DNA of 64,000 nt, from the NCBI GenBank assembly GCA_041586735.1, contig JBFGZQ010000003.1:124001-188000 (forward strand). The letters are read 5' to 3'. The notes under the pieces were generated by a model that saw only the letters and a program-made list of their open reading frames with translations, did no database searches and was not told the origin of the DNA. The number at the start of each line of letters is the position of its first letter. Positions within the stretch are counted from its first letter, which is position 1. Below, in pieces: positions 34,843-44,341 of the stretch. A program made the position numbers and the translations under genes. This DNA is from Motiliproteus sp041586735 (GTDB lineage Bacteria > Pseudomonadota > Gammaproteobacteria > Pseudomonadales > Balneatricaceae).

Positions 34843-36278
34843 AGCTCCTCCTCGAGTAACGGCAGTGTTAAACGAAAACACACCGGCAAAATCTTACTGG
34901 GCACTAACTGCAACGTACCCTGATGAGCAGCCACGCACTCACGCGCGACACTCAAACCTATACCCGAGCCCTTGATGGCTCCGCTGCGTGTATTGCGCCC
35001 CTGAAAGAAGGGTTCGAAGATCTGCTCAGCATCCGCAGCGGCAATCGCGTCACCACTATTGCTAACCTCACACACCAGTGTCGAATCGTTAATACCCCAA
35101 CTCACCTGGACCTCTCCTCCAGCAGGAGAGTAACTGACCGCATTGGATAACAGATTGTCAAACAGGGTACGTAATTTTTCCGGATCGACCACCCAGTATA
35201 GGGGCTCTCCCGTACAGCGGACCCGCAGCGCTTTACGCTCGATAGTGATCGAATAACTATCCAGCAGTTGCCGCCAGAGAGCGGAAATATCCAGCTTCGC
35301 CGTTTTTAGCTGCTGGTGATGATGAAGTAGTTGGTTGTAATCGAGCAGGTTTTCGATCAAGCGCTGTAACTCCGCGCTGTTCTGCTGAATAATCCCAACA
35401 ATCTCAAGCTGGCGGCTATCGAGCTGGCCAACCACCCCTTCCGCCATCAGATCCGCCCCCTCGCATAGGCTAGCCAGAGGTGTTTTTAGCTCATGTGACA
35501 TATGCCGCAGGAACTGTTGCTTCTGGGCATCCAGTTCATTCAGCCGCCCCCGTAACCATTCCAGTTTTTCACCCAACAGCTGCATCTCGTGGGGACCGCT
35601 AATGTGGATACTACGGCTAAAATCACCTCGCCCCAGCCGGCCAATCTCTCGCTCCAGCTGGCGCACAGGACGGTTAATCCAATAGGTAAAGAACAACACC
35701 GCGAGCAGGGTCAAACAGACTAGCAGCACGAGCATCCACACCAGGGATCGTTTGATCTCTAATGCATCCACCCCTTGCTGCTCAAGCTGAGCATCAACAT
35801 ACAGCTGACTGGCACGGCGGAATTCCAGAGATAACCTGTTGATTTTGTCAAAAGTGGCCAGCACCACAGCACTATCGAACAGTTCGACGGGAGTCTGCAT
35901 GGCGATCTTCAGCGGTTCAAGCGCCTCGGCCAATGCCAGCAGATAAAACCTTCGGTCCGGATCCACCAAAGACTCGACCTCTTGCAGGCGCGCACCGATA
36001 CGCTCCAACCCCTGCTCAAACAACACTAGCAGGTTCTTTTCACCTAGGGTTTGATACTGACCTGCGCTTCGTTCCAGATCTAGCAGCTCAGACTGTAATA
36101 ACTGCCCGGTACGGGTTAACGTCACCAGATTCCGGGTCGTATGACTGTTATCCACCGCCTGGCGGTCAAAGGCCTGAACGGTATACAAAATAGCCACACA
36201 GAGCAGCGCCATCACGGTAAAGAAACCGATAAGCATTAGTTGCAACAGAGATCGAGGACGCCAGAGCATAATAATCAA
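34839..36278 (-). CDS. glrK: sensor histidine kinase GlrK (QseE)
   Basis: A 479-residue inner-membrane histidine kinase. One membrane helix is at about 11-33, a periplasmic helical sensor domain at 34-176, a second membrane helix at 177-199, then HAMP, a dimerisation domain with His262 in LRHMSHELKTPLASL, and an ATPase domain with the N box NLLSNAVSYSP and G boxes including GSGIGLSVARE. The LCEGADLMAEGVVG segment after the H box is characteristic of GlrK. It should phosphorylate GlrR Asp56. The gene follows an OmpR-type regulator gene after 25 bases and overlaps qseG, so the GlrK-QseG-GlrR set is intact and embedded in a larger operon. Confidence 0.93.
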   Translation of the reverse strand: MIIMLWRPRSLLQLMLIGFFTVMALLCVAILYTVQAFDRQAVDNSHTTRNLVTLTRTGQLLQSELLDLERSAGQYQTLGEKNLLVLFEQGLERIGARLQEVESLVDPDRRFYLLALAEALEPLKIAMQTPVELFDSAVVLATFDKINRLSLEFRRASQLYVDAQLEQQGVDALEIKRSLVWMLVLLVCLTLLAVLFFTYWINRPVRQLEREIGRLGRGDFSRSIHISGPHEMQLLGEKLEWLRGRLNELDAQKQQFLRHMSHELKTPLASLCEGADLMAEGVVGQLDSRQLEIVGIIQQNSAELQRLIENLLDYNQLLHHHQQLKTAKLDISALWRQLLDSYSITIERKALRVRCTGEPLYWVVDPEKLRTLFDNLLSNAVSYSPAGGEVQVSWGINDSTLVCEVSNSGDAIAAADAEQIFEPFFQGRNTRSGAIKGSGIGLSVARECVAAHQGTLQLVPSKILPVCFRLTLPLLEEEL

Positions 36279-36303
36279 GAGTCGTTATCACAGAACGGCA
36301 GCG

Positions 36304-37026
36304 TTACGGGGTGACCCACTGCACGGGAACCGATAGCAAGTAACCGACCCCATAAACCGTTTTGATCAGCTTGGGAAGTTTAGGATCGTTCTCTAATTTT
36401 TTACGAATTCTAGACATGCGCACATCGATACTGCGTTCAAAAGGGATCGAATCACGCCCTATCAAATCACCCATCAAGCGATCGCGGTTTAGGATCTGCT
36501 GGGGCGTCCGTAACAGCAGCAACAGCAGATCCGCTTCGGCCGAGCTGAGACGATCGTTGCGGCCATCCTGATGGCTCAGGGTCAGCGTGGCGGGATCGAA
36601 CTGCCACTCAGCAAACCGGGCAATTTTGGGTGGCTCCTCAGCCTCAACCTGGCTGATCTGCTGTATCCGCCGCAGCAGGCTATTAACCCTGGCAACCAGC
36701 TCGCGAGGATCGAAGGGTTTGATCATATAATCATCGGCGCCCAGCTCTAATCCGAGCACCCGATCCGGAAGACTGCCACGCCCGGTCAGAATCATCACCC
36801 CAACCCGATGCTTGTCACAGAGTTCGCGCACCAACGCCAGACCATCCATATCGGGTAACCCCAGATCGACAATACAGAGTGCCGGCAATCGGCGTTTAAG
36901 CGCCTGTGTCGCCTGGGCACCAGTACGAAAACTCGCCGTCTCATAGCCAAAACGTTCTAACTCAGCACATACCAGGGTGGCGATATCCTGCTCATCTTCG
37001 ATTACGTAAATCAGTTTATGCATCAT
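36304..37026 (-). CDS. OmpR/PhoB-family response regulator
   Basis: A response regulator of about 240 residues. The receiver domain has the acidic pocket IEDEQD and the phosphorylated aspartate in CIVDLGLPDMDGL, followed by ILTGRGSLPDRVLGLELGADDY and KPF. The C-terminal winged helix binds DNA (SIDVRMSRIRKKLENDP and IKTVYGVGYLL). It starts one base after the stop of the hybrid kinase gene at ATG 37026; a GTG at 37038 would overlap that gene. Its cognate kinase is probably the upstream hybrid kinase, but the adjacent GlrK is also possible. The target genes are unknown. Confidence 0.88.
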   Translation of the reverse strand: MMHKLIYVIEDEQDIATLVCAELERFGYETASFRTGAQATQALKRRLPALCIVDLGLPDMDGLALVRELCDKHRVGVMILTGRGSLPDRVLGLELGADDYMIKPFDPRELVARVNSLLRRIQQISQVEAEEPPKIARFAEWQFDPATLTLSHQDGRNDRLSSAEADLLLLLLRTPQQILNRDRLMGDLIGRDSIPFERSIDVRMSRIRKKLENDPKLPKLIKTVYGVGYLLSVPVQWVTP

Positions 37027-37027
37027 C

Positions 37028-39868
37028 TTACCGCCCACCTTGATGGTCGCCCGCAGGCTTTACTGGTGAATCTGAATCAGCACCAGAGAGAGATTGTTCC
37101 AACAACGCATGCCGCAGTGTATCGCGTTTAAAAGGTTTACGCAGGGTCAGGTAATGGGGTCGATCTGGATCTTGACGCTGCTGATCAAAGGCATAACCGG
37201 TAATCAGCACTATCCTGGTATCGGGGCGTGCTTGGCGCACGCGGTCAGCCAGCTCATAGCCGTCGATGCCTCCGGGCATCATGATATCTGAGACCAGCGC
37301 GTACAGCTCCGTTAGACTCTCGAGCAGCAGCAGCGCCTCATGGCCATCGCTGGCCTCGACCACCGCAAAGCCCATCACGACCAACTGCTCCAGAATGACC
37401 GCGCGTACATCCGCGTCATCCTCCACCAGCAGGACCAGTTTTCCTGCTGCCGGCTCCAGTCGTTGCTGCCCCGCATAATGGCTGACCACCTCAGTATCAT
37501 CGGCGACACAGGCGGGTAATAACAGCGTCACACAGGCGCCCTGCCCTGGAGCCGCATGGATGCGGATATAACCCTGCGATTGCTTAACAAAGCCATACAC
37601 CATACTCAGCCCCAAGCCGGAACTGGTACCACTTTTGGTGGTAAAAAACGGCTCGAACGCCCGGCTTAAAACCGCCGGATCAAAGCCTGTGCCGCTATCG
37701 CACACGGATATCTCCAGGTAATCACCGGGAACCACCGCCTCATCGTACTGTACCGGCACGTCGATACGGCGATGCTGCACCCCGAGTGTTAGCGAACCGC
37801 CTTTGGGCATGGCATCACGCGCATTCAGGGCCAGGTTAAAGAGCGCATTTTCAAGTTGGCTTTGATCGACGAATGCGATGCTGGATTGCTGTTGATCAGC
37901 ATTGAGCTGGATATCGATATTGCTCGGCAGCGACCCCTGCAGCAGCGCTAGAGAATCGCGGAACAACAACGCCACATCGACCCGGGTTGGAGTCAGAGAC
38001 TGGTTACGGGAGAAGGCCAACAAGCGGTTGGTAATATCGGCCCCGCGCCGACCCGCACGTACCGCAGGTTCGAGATAGGTCGACAGCCCCTCGACCTCGG
38101 CATAGCGATCTCCGGCAGAGATCAGGTTACCGATCACCACGGTCAGCAGATTATTAAAATCATGCGCCAGCCCCCCAGCCAGCTGGCCCACGGCATGCAT
38201 CCGCTGCGCTTCGGTCAACTTATGCTCGGCTTCCTTTTCTGCCGTGACATCCAGGCTTAAATTAAGTACCGCAGTGACCTGGCCATCAGCACCAAACTCG
38301 GGGATCAGCTTGCGTTTGGTGATCACTTCGCGGCCATCATGCCTAAACCTATATTCAAAATTGCACTCTTCACCCATCAGGGTACGGGTAAAGTGGGGCA
38401 TAAGGGCGCGGTACATCTCCACGCTCATCACCTCCTGCAGCGGTCGCCCAACCAGCGCTCGCCGGGTCTGATTAAACATCTGCGCGTAACGGCGATTGAC
38501 AAAGCGGTAGCGTTGATCAGCGCCGATATAAGCGACCTGTGCCGGTAGCTCATCGAGGATCATCCGCAGCCGCTGCTCCGTGGCCGCCAACTCTTGTGTT
38601 CGGCTCTGCACCTGTTGATCGAGGGTCTGAATATTATGGCTTAGCCGCGTCACCATGGCGTCAAAGATTCGCCCCAGCACGCCCAACTCATCGTCACTAT
38701 TGACACCGCTCTGGGCGCTAAGATCGCCACGGCTGACCCGTTTGGCGGTCTCGGCCAGACGTCGTATTGGCGCCGCTATCTGGGAGACAAATAGCAATGC
38801 CAGCAACACGGCCATCAGCAACACCACCAGGGTAATGGTCATAATCCGCTCGGTCAGCACCGCAGAACTGCGCTGTAACTCCTCTTCATAGACGGAGGAA
38901 CCTATATACCAATCAAACCCTTTGAGGTGCCGCACCAACGAAATTTTTTGATACACGTAGTTACCGGGGTCTGAAGGTTTATCCCAGGAGTAGGCCCACT
39001 CCTTACCCGAGTCCGCTACCGCAATCAATTCTTGGGCGATGGAGCGGCCTGTCGCCGAGTTAAGCTGGTCGAGAAAATTGATACCATCGAGATTCTCATT
39101 GGGGTGGATCAGCATATTGGCGTTGGCGTCAAAAATATACAGATAGCCGGTCTTGGCAATTTTAATCTCCTGCAACGCGACCCGCAGCTCCGCCATCGCC
39201 AGCTTCAGGCGCTTGTTCACCTCTACCTCAATATCATCAAGATACAAGCCTGAACCCAACACAAATTGATACTTGGGGAAGTTTTTAACGTAGGAGATCT
39301 TATCGATAGTTTCGGGTTGCTCCAGCCGTTGCCATTGATACTGGAAAAAGCCGTCACCCTCAGCACGCGCCTGGGTGACCACTTTTGGCACTATCGCCTC
39401 ACCGCTATCGCTCCTAAGGGTGCGGGTGTCGACGCCGTGAAAGCGCGCATCGGGATGGGATAACAGCACCAGATCGTAACCGGCGATCCAGATATAGTCG
39501 TTATTACCGTAAGTAAACTGGCGCAACCCCTCAAAGATCTGCTGCCGCGCGGCGTCCTCACTCAGCTCGCCGCGCTCAACCCCAGCATACACATTTTCAA
39601 CGTAGGCCGTTGCCAACGCTACCGCGCTTTGCAGCTGCTGTTTACGCCCTTCAAGCGCCTGGAGACGATAGCCTTCCAAGCTGAAATGAATCTTTTCGGC
39701 CAGCTGATAAACATTATTAAGGACCGTACGACTGGCATTGCGTTCGATACCATAGACGGTGCTTTTTATCAGCGGCACCGAATAAAAATAGATCGCCAGC
39801 GCAAATATCACGATAATGGCCACCATCGCGAGAAAAAACCGCCTGAGTAACTTCGATTTTAACAACAT
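37028..39868 (-). CDS. Cache-HAMP-PAS hybrid sensor histidine kinase
   Basis: A 946-residue membrane kinase. Membrane helices lie at about 11-31 and 341-363. Between them is a periplasmic tandem Cache sensor region (YGNNDYIWIAGYDLVLLSHPDA near 120-140, a second copy TGYLYIFDANANMLIHPNE near 240-260), as in receptors for small organic ligands. HAMP follows at about 362-415, a PAS domain at about 430-545, a dimerisation domain with His569 in GGLAHDFNNLL, an ATPase domain with FEPFFTTKSGTSSGLGLSM, and a C-terminal receiver with the phosphorylated aspartate in ALVSDIMMPGGIDGYE. The ligand cannot be predicted. It opens the five-gene signalling operon that ends with glrR. Confidence 0.88.
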   Translation of the reverse strand: MLLKSKLLRRFFLAMVAIIVIFALAIYFYSVPLIKSTVYGIERNASRTVLNNVYQLAEKIHFSLEGYRLQALEGRKQQLQSAVALATAYVENVYAGVERGELSEDAARQQIFEGLRQFTYGNNDYIWIAGYDLVLLSHPDARFHGVDTRTLRSDSGEAIVPKVVTQARAEGDGFFQYQWQRLEQPETIDKISYVKNFPKYQFVLGSGLYLDDIEVEVNKRLKLAMAELRVALQEIKIAKTGYLYIFDANANMLIHPNENLDGINFLDQLNSATGRSIAQELIAVADSGKEWAYSWDKPSDPGNYVYQKISLVRHLKGFDWYIGSSVYEEELQRSSAVLTERIMTITLVVLLMAVLLALLFVSQIAAPIRRLAETAKRVSRGDLSAQSGVNSDDELGVLGRIFDAMVTRLSHNIQTLDQQVQSRTQELAATEQRLRMILDELPAQVAYIGADQRYRFVNRRYAQMFNQTRRALVGRPLQEVMSVEMYRALMPHFTRTLMGEECNFEYRFRHDGREVITKRKLIPEFGADGQVTAVLNLSLDVTAEKEAEHKLTEAQRMHAVGQLAGGLAHDFNNLLTVVIGNLISAGDRYAEVEGLSTYLEPAVRAGRRGADITNRLLAFSRNQSLTPTRVDVALLFRDSLALLQGSLPSNIDIQLNADQQQSSIAFVDQSQLENALFNLALNARDAMPKGGSLTLGVQHRRIDVPVQYDEAVVPGDYLEISVCDSGTGFDPAVLSRAFEPFFTTKSGTSSGLGLSMVYGFVKQSQGYIRIHAAPGQGACVTLLLPACVADDTEVVSHYAGQQRLEPAAGKLVLLVEDDADVRAVILEQLVVMGFAVVEASDGHEALLLLESLTELYALVSDIMMPGGIDGYELADRVRQARPDTRIVLITGYAFDQQRQDPDRPHYLTLRKPFKRDTLRHALLEQSLSGADSDSPVKPAGDHQGGR

Positions 39869-39899
39869 GATTTTATTCTTATTTTAAATACAGGCGACG

Positions 39900-41735
39900 T
39901 TACCCCACTGCAGGCACCGGCAGCGCCTTGGCAGCCTCATCGCCGGCTTCAGCAATCAACACCAACGCAATCAACTTACACTCAGGTTCAAGTTCTGCGA
40001 TCAAGCTCTCGCTCCAGACCCGACACCCTTCCTCTGGGGTAATCACAAACAGCGGCGTCGCCCGACCTTGGTATTGCTGCCGATAATCCTGATAGCTGAA
40101 ACTTTCCGACAGGCTGGTCACTTTAACCTGCGCGCCTTTGGCTAGCGCACTGGCCAGCTTGGAATAGCTTAGATCCTCCCCCATCACCGCTGGCGCATAC
40201 TGCCCGGCTTGCGCATGGCGCTGGCTGCCGTTTTCTGGCTCCACAGTCGCCAGGGTAAACACTTTATTTATCCCAAACCAATCCTGAAAGTGCAACGCCA
40301 CTAAGGGATTGAGCTGCCGATACGGCGACAGCAATAACACCCGACCGATGCCCTCGAGATCCAGATGATTGGCAGCATGCTCAGAGGCAGGATTACCAAA
40401 ATAGATCGGCAGACTATCCATCCGCGCTAAACGCAGGTTGTCCCAGTTAGTATCCGCCAAACGTACGCTGAAACCACTGTGCTGCAAGGCCTTGGCGATC
40501 GCTCTAGCGCCTTGATTAGCCCCGAAGATCAAAAAGCCCTCGGCTTTGGTCTCCTGCAGCCCCAGCCAGCGGGTCAATATTCCCGCCGTCAATGACTGCA
40601 GCACCACCGTGGTGATGATCACCAAAAATACTAACGGCACCAGGACCTCGCCCTCCGCCCAGCCATGCTGTTCCAGCTTCAACGCAAACAGACCCGACAC
40701 GGCTGCCGCAACGATACCTCTGGGCGAGATCCAGGATAGCAACGCCTTTTCTCGCCAATTCAGGTCGGTTCCCAACGCAGATAACCAGACGCACAGTGGC
40801 CTTGCGACCAGAATGATGACCAGCATCAGCGCGACCACCGACCAGCCGAGATCGATAATCTGAGTCAGATCCAGGCGGGCCGCCAACAGAATGAACAAGG
40901 CCGAGATCAACAGCACACTGAGGGTTTCCTTAAACTCGTGGATCGACTCCATATCCAGATGGTGACGATTGGCCAGAATCATCCCCATCACCGTCACCGT
41001 CAGCAGGCCCGACTCGTGTTGCAGCTGGTTCGACAGGGCATAGACCCCCAACATAAAGCACAGCATGGCGGGGTTGCGCAGATAGTACGGCATCCAATGA
41101 TTGAGCATCGCCCGCTCGGTCAGCCGTGCGGCCAGCCAACCCAAGAAAAACCCGATCACCAGGGTCACCACGAAGGCCTGGGCCACGTGTTGCAGCGCTA
41201 CCGCCTGACTGGAAACCACAAACTCATACACCAGAACCGCCAGCAACGCGCCCACCGGGTCGATCAGAATCCCCTCCCAACGGAGGATATTGGCCAGCTT
41301 GGCGCTAGGACGTGCGGCACGCAGCAAGGGTACGATCACCGTCGGTCCGGTCACCACCACCAACGCCCCGAACAGCGATGCCAGAGGCCAGGAGAGCCCC
41401 ATCAATAGCTTGGCGGCCAACGCGATAATCGCCCAGGTGAGCGCCATACCGACGCTGACCAGGTTACGCACCATCACTCCATGGCCGCGGATCTCGCGCA
41501 GATCCAGAGTCAGCGCCCCTTCAAAGAGAATGATCGCCACCGCCAGCGAGACGATCGGAAACAGCAGCTCGCCAAAGAGCGCATCGGGATCGAGGATCTC
41601 CAGCCCCGGTCCCAGTAATAGCCCGCACATTAACAGCGGTAAGATCGCGGGAATACGTATACGCCAGGCCAACCACTGGCAGGCCAGACTGAGAATACCG
41701 ATCATCGCCAGTAGCGAAAGCGCGTTAGGAATCAT
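39900..41735 (-). CDS. CPA1-type sodium/proton antiporter with TrkA-N domain
   Basis: An inner-membrane cation:proton antiporter of about 611 residues. The first 410 residues contain roughly 12 to 13 hydrophobic helices with conserved blocks FEGALTLDLREIRGHG, GPTVIVPLLRAARP, WEGILIDPVGALLAVLVYE (the Asp pair region) and WISPRGIVAAAVSGLFAL. A cytoplasmic Rossmann-type TrkA-N domain follows (FLIFGANQGARAIAKAL, then LADTNWDNLRLA), suggesting nucleotide control. Transported ions are Na+ or K+ against H+; the sequence does not decide. I use the ATG at 41735 (MIPNALSLLAMIG) because it begins the first helix; the frame extends 12 codons further. It is a single gene. Confidence 0.87.
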   Translation of the reverse strand: MIPNALSLLAMIGILSLACQWLAWRIRIPAILPLLMCGLLLGPGLEILDPDALFGELLFPIVSLAVAIILFEGALTLDLREIRGHGVMVRNLVSVGMALTWAIIALAAKLLMGLSWPLASLFGALVVVTGPTVIVPLLRAARPSAKLANILRWEGILIDPVGALLAVLVYEFVVSSQAVALQHVAQAFVVTLVIGFFLGWLAARLTERAMLNHWMPYYLRNPAMLCFMLGVYALSNQLQHESGLLTVTVMGMILANRHHLDMESIHEFKETLSVLLISALFILLAARLDLTQIIDLGWSVVALMLVIILVARPLCVWLSALGTDLNWREKALLSWISPRGIVAAAVSGLFALKLEQHGWAEGEVLVPLVFLVIITTVVLQSLTAGILTRWLGLQETKAEGFLIFGANQGARAIAKALQHSGFSVRLADTNWDNLRLARMDSLPIYFGNPASEHAANHLDLEGIGRVLLLSPYRQLNPLVALHFQDWFGINKVFTLATVEPENGSQRHAQAGQYAPAVMGEDLSYSKLASALAKGAQVKVTSLSESFSYQDYRQQYQGRATPLFVITPEEGCRVWSESLIAELEPECKLIALVLIAEAGDEAAKALPVPAVG

Positions 41736-41853
41736 AGCAACAGCAGATCCGGGATAAAGGGTGCAGCGCACCAGAAAGCCTGCATTTAAGCACAGAATCG
41801 GAGGCTACAGAACCACTCTACATCCACAACAGATCGACAGCAGCCCCACACAA

Positions 41854-41867
41854 AACCCCGCCGGGTT
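41854..41867 (-). terminator. weak hairpin after ygiQ
   Basis: On the minus strand AACCC-GGCG-GGGTT is followed by TTG, about 60 bases beyond the ygiQ stop codon. The stem has only five pairs, so this is a weak candidate. Confidence 0.3.
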
Positions 41868-41926
41868 CTGCCTAATCGGCTCGCCCAGGGTCGCTGGCGG
41901 CGATCATAGGCGACTACTCTTTCTAG

Positions 41927-44080
41927 CTATTTTTTTGCCGACCGCGTAGCAGAGCGCTTGCCACTCGGTGATCGCCTAGCGGCTGTTGCGGGCCGAGCCG
42001 CATTCACCCGACGTGAGTGTTCTGTGGTCTGTTTTGGGCGCGCGGGATGCCGGGTTGCGGTGCGTCCCTCTGCGGGAACCAGCGACTGCGGACTACGGCC
42101 GATCAGATCGGCGCGGCCCATTTTTTTCAGCGCCTCGCGAATCAACGGCCAGTTATCGGGATCGTGGTAGCGCAACAGCGCTTTGTGCAAGCGCCGCTGG
42201 CGGGCGCCTTTGGGAATCGGAATCCCCTCGTCGTTACGACGGATCTTCTTCAGCGGATTACGACCACTGTGGTACATGGTGGTGGCATTGCTCATCGGTG
42301 AGGGGATAAAATTCTGCACCTGATCAAGCTTGAAGTCATTGTCCTTTAGCCACAGTGCCAGATTGAGCATATCCTCATCGCGGGTACCGGGGTGTGCAGA
42401 GATAAAATAGGGGATCAGATATTGTTTCTTACCCACTTCCTGGGAGATTTTTTCAAACATCGTTTTAAAGCGGTAATAACTGCCCATCTCCGGTTTCATC
42501 ATCAGCGACAGCGGGCCCTCTTCGGTATGCTCGGGCGCGATCTTCAGGTAGCCGCCCACATGGTGGGTCACCAACTCCCGCAGGTACTCAGGATCTTCCA
42601 CTGCCAGGTCATAGCGCAGTCCCGAGGCGATCAGAATTCGCTTGACCCCCGGTAGCTTACGCGCCTTACGGTACAGTTGGGTCAGATGGCGATGATCGGT
42701 CTTCATATTGATGCAGATCCCCGGATGCACGCAGGAGAGGCGACGACAGGCAGCCTCTATCTTGGGATCACGGCAGTGCAGCCGGTACATATTAGCCGTG
42801 GGCCCACCCAGATCAGAGATGGTACCGGTGAAGCCGGGGGTCCTGTCGCGGATCTGTCCGATCTCATTGAGGATCGAACGCTCGGAGCGGTTCTGGATGA
42901 TACGCCCTTCATGTTCGGTGATCGAACAGAAGGTGCAACCACCAAAGCAGCCACGCATAATATTGATCGAGAAGCGGATCATCTCATACGCGGGGATAAC
43001 CGCATCACCATAACTGGGGTGCGGCAGCCGGCAATAAGCCAGATCAAACACCGCATCAATCTCAGGGGTCGACAGCGGCAGCGGTGGCGGATTAACCCAG
43101 AGATCCCGATTGCCGTGTTGCTGCACCAATACCCGGGCGTTACCCGGATTGGTTTCCAGGTGCATCACCCGAGACGCGTGGGCGTACAGCACCGGATCCT
43201 TGCTGACCTGCTCATAGGAGGGTATGCGAATATAGTTTTGAGCCCTGCGCTGGCGAGGGTCGATGATCTGCAGCGGCTGCACCTCCGTGGCCATAGCTGC
43301 GGGTTCTGCGGCCTGAACCTCACAACTCGACTGCTCCTGATAAGGGCTCACTGGCGGCGTGACCCGACCCGGCAGGTCGATGGCACTGGAATCGATCATC
43401 CCCCAATCCTGCGGCAGTTGCGAGCGCATCACCGCGGTACCGCGAATATCGGTCAAGGCATTGATCGGCTCACCTGCGGCCAAGCGATTAGCCACCTCCA
43501 GCAACGCCCGCTCGGCATTACCGTACAGCAGAATATCGGCCTTGGAATCGGCCAACACCGAACGCCGCACGGTGTCAGACCAGTAATCATAATGAGCGAT
43601 ACGTCGCAAGCTGGCTTCGATACCACCGAGCACCAGCGGCACGCCTTTAAAGGCCTCGCGGCAGCGCTGTCCATAGACGACCACCGCGCGATCCGGGCGC
43701 TTGCCCCCCTCACCGCCGGCGGTATAGGCATCATCGTGGCGTAAACGGCGCTCGGCGGTATAGCGATTGATCATCGAATCCATATTGCCGGCGGTCACCC
43801 CAAAAAACAGCCGCGGACGCCCCAAGCGCATAAAATCGGTTTTATCCTGCCAGTTGGGCTGCGAGATGATCCCGACGCGATAGCCGGCGCGCTCCAGCAC
43901 CCGACCGATCACCGCCATGCCAAAACTGGGATGATCGACATAGGCATCGCCGGTCACGAGCACCACATCACAGAGATCCCAGCCCAGCTGATCCATCTCC
44001 GCCCGCGTCATCGGTAGCACCGGCGCAGGTTTCAGTGACGGGTAGCAGGGCGTGGCTAACAACGGCAGCATAGTATTCAT
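41927..44080 (-). CDS. YgiQ-family radical SAM protein
   Basis: A protein of about 717 residues in the UPF0313/YgiQ family of radical SAM enzymes. The N-terminal domain has the family segments WDLCDVVLVTGDAYVDHPSFGMAVI and FFGVTAGNMDSMINRYTAERR. The radical SAM iron-sulfur cluster motif is RGCFGGCTFCSITEHEGR. The C-terminal region has LIPYFISAHPGT and QVQNFIPSPMS followed by a basic, low-complexity tail rich in Arg, Ala and Lys. The reaction is unknown for this family. The start at ATG 44080 (MNTMLPLLATPCYP) fits the family; the frame reaches 35 codons further upstream. It is divergent from the ABC-ATPase gene. Confidence 0.87.
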   Translation of the reverse strand: MNTMLPLLATPCYPSLKPAPVLPMTRAEMDQLGWDLCDVVLVTGDAYVDHPSFGMAVIGRVLERAGYRVGIISQPNWQDKTDFMRLGRPRLFFGVTAGNMDSMINRYTAERRLRHDDAYTAGGEGGKRPDRAVVVYGQRCREAFKGVPLVLGGIEASLRRIAHYDYWSDTVRRSVLADSKADILLYGNAERALLEVANRLAAGEPINALTDIRGTAVMRSQLPQDWGMIDSSAIDLPGRVTPPVSPYQEQSSCEVQAAEPAAMATEVQPLQIIDPRQRRAQNYIRIPSYEQVSKDPVLYAHASRVMHLETNPGNARVLVQQHGNRDLWVNPPPLPLSTPEIDAVFDLAYCRLPHPSYGDAVIPAYEMIRFSINIMRGCFGGCTFCSITEHEGRIIQNRSERSILNEIGQIRDRTPGFTGTISDLGGPTANMYRLHCRDPKIEAACRRLSCVHPGICINMKTDHRHLTQLYRKARKLPGVKRILIASGLRYDLAVEDPEYLRELVTHHVGGYLKIAPEHTEEGPLSLMMKPEMGSYYRFKTMFEKISQEVGKKQYLIPYFISAHPGTRDEDMLNLALWLKDNDFKLDQVQNFIPSPMSNATTMYHSGRNPLKKIRRNDEGIPIPKGARQRRLHKALLRYHDPDNWPLIREALKKMGRADLIGRSPQSLVPAEGRTATRHPARPKQTTEHSRRVNAARPATAARRSPSGKRSATRSAKK

Positions 44081-44341
44081 AGAGGCGACAGGTCGGAGAG
44101 AACGGCTGGTTATTATATCAGCATATCTACGCCAAAACATTATCCGACTTAAACAGTTGGTTATAAGCCGGTTTACAAGCACCAACCCTTTCTAGCTATT
44201 TACCTATAGGGCTATGCCGAAGATCCACGCCGGACACAGATACCTAGGATCTCCCCTGCTACCCCTATTTACCCCCTGCTCGCGCAGCTGTCAATTTGTG
44301 GCTAGGCTTACTGCCAGGTACAGTGCGATAAGGGACTCGAC

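Noticed and set aside
42677..43744. 355-codon open frame opposite ygiQ
   Set aside because: It lies wholly antisense to a well-supported radical SAM gene, has no recognisable motif and no ribosome binding site; GC-biased third positions commonly leave such frames open.
41919..44201. 14-base direct repeat CTTTCTAGCTATTT flanking ygiQ
   Set aside because: Several identical 14-mer pairs are expected by chance in 64 kb, the repeats have no inverted ends, and ygiQ is not a mobile gene.
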